64,000 bases of DNA from the NCBI GenBank assembly GCA_036381475.1, contig DASVCT010000027.1:3073-67072 (forward strand). The letters run 5' to 3'. Source of the DNA: ZC4RG29 sp036381475. GTDB lineage: Bacteria; Bacteroidota; Bacteroidia; Cytophagales; Cyclobacteriaceae. The position numbers were made by a program, and so were the translations under genes. How positions within the stretch are numbered: the stretch's first letter is position 1; each line of letters opens with the position of its first letter. This document shows, in pieces, positions 61,175-64,000 of the stretch. The notes under the pieces are model-generated. The model was not told the origin of the DNA. It saw only the letters and a program-made list of their open reading frames with translations, and made no database searches.

Positions 61175-61669
61175 ATGCGACTTTTCGTCCTGAGTCTCGT
61201 TTTCATTACAGGCTGCGCCATCCAGAAGCCATCGGCGACCAGCAGCACGAACTATTCCGAAGATCTCTCAGTACTTCGACCGGAAGTTGACGACAACGAT
61301 TCAACTTTTACGGTTACCCCCGTGCGCAAGACAGAGTACGTCGAGGCAAAGTATACCGTCAATGATAAGCTGGATGCCGTCCTCGACAGCATTGACCGGA
61401 TCAACCTTTCACGGAAGTATGTAGACGGTTTCACGATCCTCGTTTACTCCGGTCTTGATCGTGAGACGGCCCTTAATGTCCGCAAGCAGCTAACCACAGA
61501 AATACCGGACCTTCAGTCGGAGATCGAATACGCTCAGCCGAACTTCCGCGTACGTGCCGGTTCCTACTTCAATCGGCTCGAAGCACAAAAGGATTACCTC
61601 GCGGTGAAACGGCTCTTTCCGAATGCCATCATAACGCCATCGCGGATCCAGATCCAATCCGACAGGTAG
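61175..61669 (+). CDS. SPOR-domain lipoprotein
   Basis: Exported lipoprotein of 164 residues with a short signal (MRLFVLSLVFITGC, Cys14). The last 75 residues match a SPOR fold: DGFTILVYSGLDRETALNVRKQL and FRVRAGSYFNRLEAQKDYLAV. SPOR domains bind denuded glycan strands at division sites. It starts 2 bases after the secA stop and is probably co-transcribed with it. Confidence 0.82.
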   Translation: MRLFVLSLVFITGCAIQKPSATSSTNYSEDLSVLRPEVDDNDSTFTVTPVRKTEYVEAKYTVNDKLDAVLDSIDRINLSRKYVDGFTILVYSGLDRETALNVRKQLTTEIPDLQSEIEYAQPNFRVRAGSYFNRLEAQKDYLAVKRLFPNAIITPSRIQIQSDR

Positions 61670-61702
61670 CCGGTAATAAATAGCGCGAACACTACAATTT
61701 TT

Positions 61703-62902
61703 TTGACCTTGAACCTCCTTGATAAAATCAAAGACCTCTCGCTCAAATACTCCGGCGAGGTCATCTCGATGAGACGCCACCTCCATGCAAACCCGGAGTT
61801 GTCGTATGAGGAATACAACACCGCACGCTACGTCGCCGGACAACTCCGCTCGTTCGGCATAGAGCCGGTAGAAGGTGTAGCTACAACCGGTCTTATCGCA
61901 GAGATCAAGGGCAAAAGCCCGGAAAAGAAAATGGTGGCGCTGCGTGCCGACATGGATGCGCTGCCCATCACGGAGGCGACGGACGTTCCCTATAAGTCCC
62001 AGAATCCAGGTGTCATGCACGCGTGCGGTCATGATGTGCATACCTCATCGCTGCTGGGCACGGCGAAAATTTTGCAGGACGTAAAAGATCAGTTTGAAGG
62101 AACTGTACGGCTACTATTTCAGCCCGGGGAAGAAAAAAATCCGGGAGGAGCTTCTTATATGATCCGGGATGGCGCTCTCGAGAATCCACGACCGTCCGGC
62201 ATCATCGGGCAACACGTATACCCCCTGCTCGATGCGGGGAAGATTGGCTTCCGCGAAGGGATGTTTATGGCGAGTGCCGACGAAATATATCTCCGCGTTG
62301 TCGGCAAGGGAGGCCACGGTGCCTGGCCGGAACTTACCATCGACCCGGTAGTCATCGCATCGCATATTATCGTGGCGCTACAGCAGATCATCAGCCGCAA
62401 TGCCAGCCCCAAGCAGCCGACTGTCCTCACGTTCGGGAAAATTATTGCCAACGGCGCGACGAACATTATCCCTGACGAAGTGAACATCGCCGGAACCTTT
62501 CGTGCCATGAATGAAACCTGGAGAAACGACGCCCTGGAACGGATCCAAAAGATGGCGGAGAGCATTGCCTCCGGTATGGGCGGTCGGTGTGAAGTCACTA
62601 TATCCCGCGGTTATCCATATCTCGAAAACAATCCCGAACTGACGAGGCGGTTGCGCGAGGCAGCGGCTGCGTACGTCGGACCGGAGAACGTCGTAGAAAT
62701 TGAATACTCACTGGGTGCGGAAGATTTTGCGTACTATTCACAGGTTGTGCCTGCATCGTTTTACCGGCTCGGTACCCGTAACCAGGATAAGGGTATCACT
62801 GCCTACGTGCATACGCCAAACTTCAACATCGACGAAGACGCTCTTAAGATCAGTCCGGGGCTGATGGCCTGGATGGCGATAAGCGAACTTGGCTTGCAAT
62901 AA
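61703..62902 (+). CDS. M20 family amidohydrolase/peptidase
   Basis: Zinc-dependent amidohydrolase of 399 residues. VALRADMDALPITEATDVPY, GVMHACGHDVHTSSLLGTA, LLFQPGEEKNPGG and GQHVYPLLDAGKIG are the metal-binding and active-site segments of the HipO/AmhX/IAA-amino-acid hydrolase branch. It cleaves N-acyl amino acids or related amides; cytoplasmic. Start is a TTG at 61703 or 61709 (giving NLLDKIKDLS next), as no ATG fits. Confidence 0.9.
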   Translation: MTLNLLDKIKDLSLKYSGEVISMRRHLHANPELSYEEYNTARYVAGQLRSFGIEPVEGVATTGLIAEIKGKSPEKKMVALRADMDALPITEATDVPYKSQNPGVMHACGHDVHTSSLLGTAKILQDVKDQFEGTVRLLFQPGEEKNPGGASYMIRDGALENPRPSGIIGQHVYPLLDAGKIGFREGMFMASADEIYLRVVGKGGHGAWPELTIDPVVIASHIIVALQQIISRNASPKQPTVLTFGKIIANGATNIIPDEVNIAGTFRAMNETWRNDALERIQKMAESIASGMGGRCEVTISRGYPYLENNPELTRRLREAAAAYVGPENVVEIEYSLGAEDFAYYSQVVPASFYRLGTRNQDKGITAYVHTPNFNIDEDALKISPGLMAWMAISELGLQ

Positions 62903-62981
62903 TCCGGCGTCAAGAAATTTTGAAGTACGAATATGCTTTTATGGCGGCTGATGCCGACAAGCATGGCGTTCGGTTTCGTGT

Positions 62982-63182
62982 ATGTATATCAACAGCGATA
63001 CGTGGAAAGCCTACCATCCGGTGCCACAGCGGCGCGGCACGCTACCAGCACCAATTGTGGCTTTATCCTACAAAGGGGAACCCTGGAAGCAACCGGCACG
63101 GTTATTTATTCCAAAGGGTTATCGGCCTGACGTCCAGGTAACTGGAAAAGAAACATCGGTCGATTTTGGTTATATTGCATAA
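62982..63182 (+). CDS. Possible small protein of unknown function
   Basis: Open frame of 66 residues (MYINSDTWKAYHPV ... KETSVDFGYIA) ending 9 bases before the holin-like gene. It has a plausible protein-like composition, but other frames overlap it and no family is recognised. It may instead be the C-terminus of a frameshifted gene beginning near 62933. Otherwise this 289-base gap shows nothing. Confidence 0.3.
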   Translation: MYINSDTWKAYHPVPQRRGTLPAPIVALSYKGEPWKQPARLFIPKGYRPDVQVTGKETSVDFGYIA

Positions 63183-63191
63183 AAGGCTAAC

Positions 63192-63569
63192 ATGGTCGTC
63201 AAGGAAAAAATATTAAAGCTGTTGAAATTGGAGAATCTCTTCGAAAGCGTTTCCGGGTATGTTGAAAGCAAGCTGGAACTCTTTAAGATGGAGGTTCGGG
63301 AAGAGGTGGCCGGTATTGTAGCCCGGATATTGGTGTTTGTGATCATTGGTCTTTGCTTCCTTTTATTTCTAATTTTGGCAAGCATAGGACTCGCCTATTA
63401 CCTGGGAACCCTGGTAGGAATGACGGGGGGTATTTTGATCGTGGCAGGGTTCTATTTATTGATATTTGGGTTGATGATCGCCTTCCGCGAATCGATTTCG
63501 GAAGGGATTAATAACATGATGATCCGTATGGTCCGCGCATCTAAAGAGAACAAAGATGAAGGTCGCTGA
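63192..63569 (+). CDS. Phage holin family (Phage_holin_3_6/DUF1469-like) membrane protein
   Basis: Protein of 125 residues with an amphipathic N-terminus (LLKLENLFESVSGYVESKLELFKMEVREE) and two helices (about 45-68 and 73-97). This matches the Actinobacterial/Bacteroidota Phage_holin_3_6 family. Despite the name it is a normal chromosomal gene found in stress-related clusters, not evidence of a prophage. It overlaps the following gene by 14 bases. Confidence 0.82.
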   Translation: MVVKEKILKLLKLENLFESVSGYVESKLELFKMEVREEVAGIVARILVFVIIGLCFLLFLILASIGLAYYLGTLVGMTGGILIVAGFYLLIFGLMIAFRESISEGINNMMIRMVRASKENKDEGR

Positions 63570-63975
63570 AAAAGAAGATTCCAAAGAAAAGCTTCGCGAA
63601 AAGTCGGACGCTTACAAGGCTGCTATCGAACATGAAGTGAAAGAGCTGGGTGATCGCACGACACGCGCACTGGTCAACGTTGCGGTCGTCGCCGGCGCGG
63701 TTGGTGTTGCCTATCTTGTATACCGGGGCTTTGCTCCATCGAAGCGAAAATCAAAATCGGACAAGGTTCGCCGAAAGGAACTTGTCGCTGTAGAGGAGGA
63801 AGAACCGGAGTTCCGCGAAGAGTCGCGGTTTGCAGCCATTCTGAGCAATGTGGGGACGGTACTGGCGACGCAGGCGGCAGCCTATCTTCTTTCTTTTGCC
63901 CGACAGAAGCTGATCGATTACCTGAAGGAAAGTTCGGAACACAATAAAGACAACAATAATCAACCCACTGATTAA
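63556..63975 (+). CDS. Membrane-associated protein of unknown function
   Basis: Protein of 139 residues with a charged N-terminus, one helix (about 36-56, ALVNVAVVAGAVGVAYLVYRGF) and a basic then acidic stretch (KRKSKSDKVRRKELVAVEEEE). A second weak hydrophobic stretch lies at about 95-118. No family is recognised with confidence. It overlaps the holin-like gene and its stop codon shares one base with the next ATG (TAATG), so these genes are coupled. Confidence 0.7.
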   Translation: MKVAEKEDSKEKLREKSDAYKAAIEHEVKELGDRTTRALVNVAVVAGAVGVAYLVYRGFAPSKRKSKSDKVRRKELVAVEEEEPEFREESRFAAILSNVGTVLATQAAAYLLSFARQKLIDYLKESSEHNKDNNNQPTD

Positions 63976-64000
63976 TGAGCCTGCTCACCGCGCTGCTGGA
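63975..64000 (+). CDS. Start of a further gene, truncated by the window end
   Basis: ATG at 63975 overlaps the preceding stop codon (TAATG) and opens a frame MSLLTALL that runs off the window. Only eight codons are visible, so nothing can be said about the product. Confidence 0.4.

Noticed and set aside
63192..63569. Holin annotation as a sign of prophage
   Set aside because: Neighbouring genes are housekeeping or small membrane proteins, and this holin-named family is common in chromosomes.

Overview
The window looks like a chromosomal segment from a member of the Bacteroidota, most likely a free-living Cytophagales bacterium of the Chryseolinea/Ohtaekwangia type (inference). The evidence is a SusC/SusD pair, a type IX secretion C-terminal sorting domain, several TonB-dependent receptors, TAnnTTTG-type promoter elements, almost no Shine-Dalgarno sequences, a CarB of about 940 residues without the regulatory domain, and a long SecA without the C-terminal zinc motif. 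No plasmid or phage backbone is visible. 

Layout. 0-7.5 kb: a SusC/SusD nutrient-uptake pair and a large VCBS/FG-GAP-ASPIC lipoprotein. 7.6-13.5 kb: a probable iron-uptake operon (siderophore receptor plus PepSY membrane protein) behind two copies of a TTTAGA-N5-TCTAAA operator, then a second TonB receptor. 13.5-24.3 kb: housekeeping genes (YihY, thioesterase, MltG, Sua5-type TsaC, WbqC, ClpC, a VWA-like membrane protein, RarA). 24.8-26.3 kb: a GH140-like glycosidase. 26.6-30.0 kb: an AT-richer cassette with a DUF4242/cyclase-like/AraC regulator, a cupin and an FAD-linked oxidoreductase. 30-31 kb: repeats, a tRNA-fMet pseudogene and the intact tRNA-fMet. 31-34.6 kb: Era, Der, a small lipoprotein and a SprT-like protease. 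34.8-38.2 kb: a murein-recycling group (amino sugar kinase, MurQ, a coupled unknown protein), a cytochrome b5-like protein and an RDD protein. 38.2-45.8 kb: an M19 dipeptidase and the SpoIIM-DUF4129-DUF4350-MoxR-DUF58 operon. 45.9-53.4 kb: a secreted T9SS metalloprotease and a DUF6807/Gfo-Idh-MocA/GMC sugar-oxidation group. 53.7-64 kb: CarB, DUF4834, DapF, SecA, a SPOR lipoprotein, an M20 amidohydrolase and small membrane proteins. 

The most unusual content is non-coding. Four copies of a structured element of about 170-190 bp occur as two tandem pairs (24.4-24.75 kb and 30.1-30.55 kb); each copy holds three hairpins, and paired bases vary together between copies. Around them and elsewhere are several families of short tandem repeats (NNGCAG hexamers, TGTTGAAG octamers, GGCAGTR heptamers, GTGATCGG-type units). 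They lie only between genes, and in three cases the repeat itself carries the stop codon of the upstream gene (mltG, the GH140 gene and the SprT gene). A duplicated tRNA-fMet copy keeps its promoter, but its anticodon arm is replaced by a perfect 16-bp palindrome.
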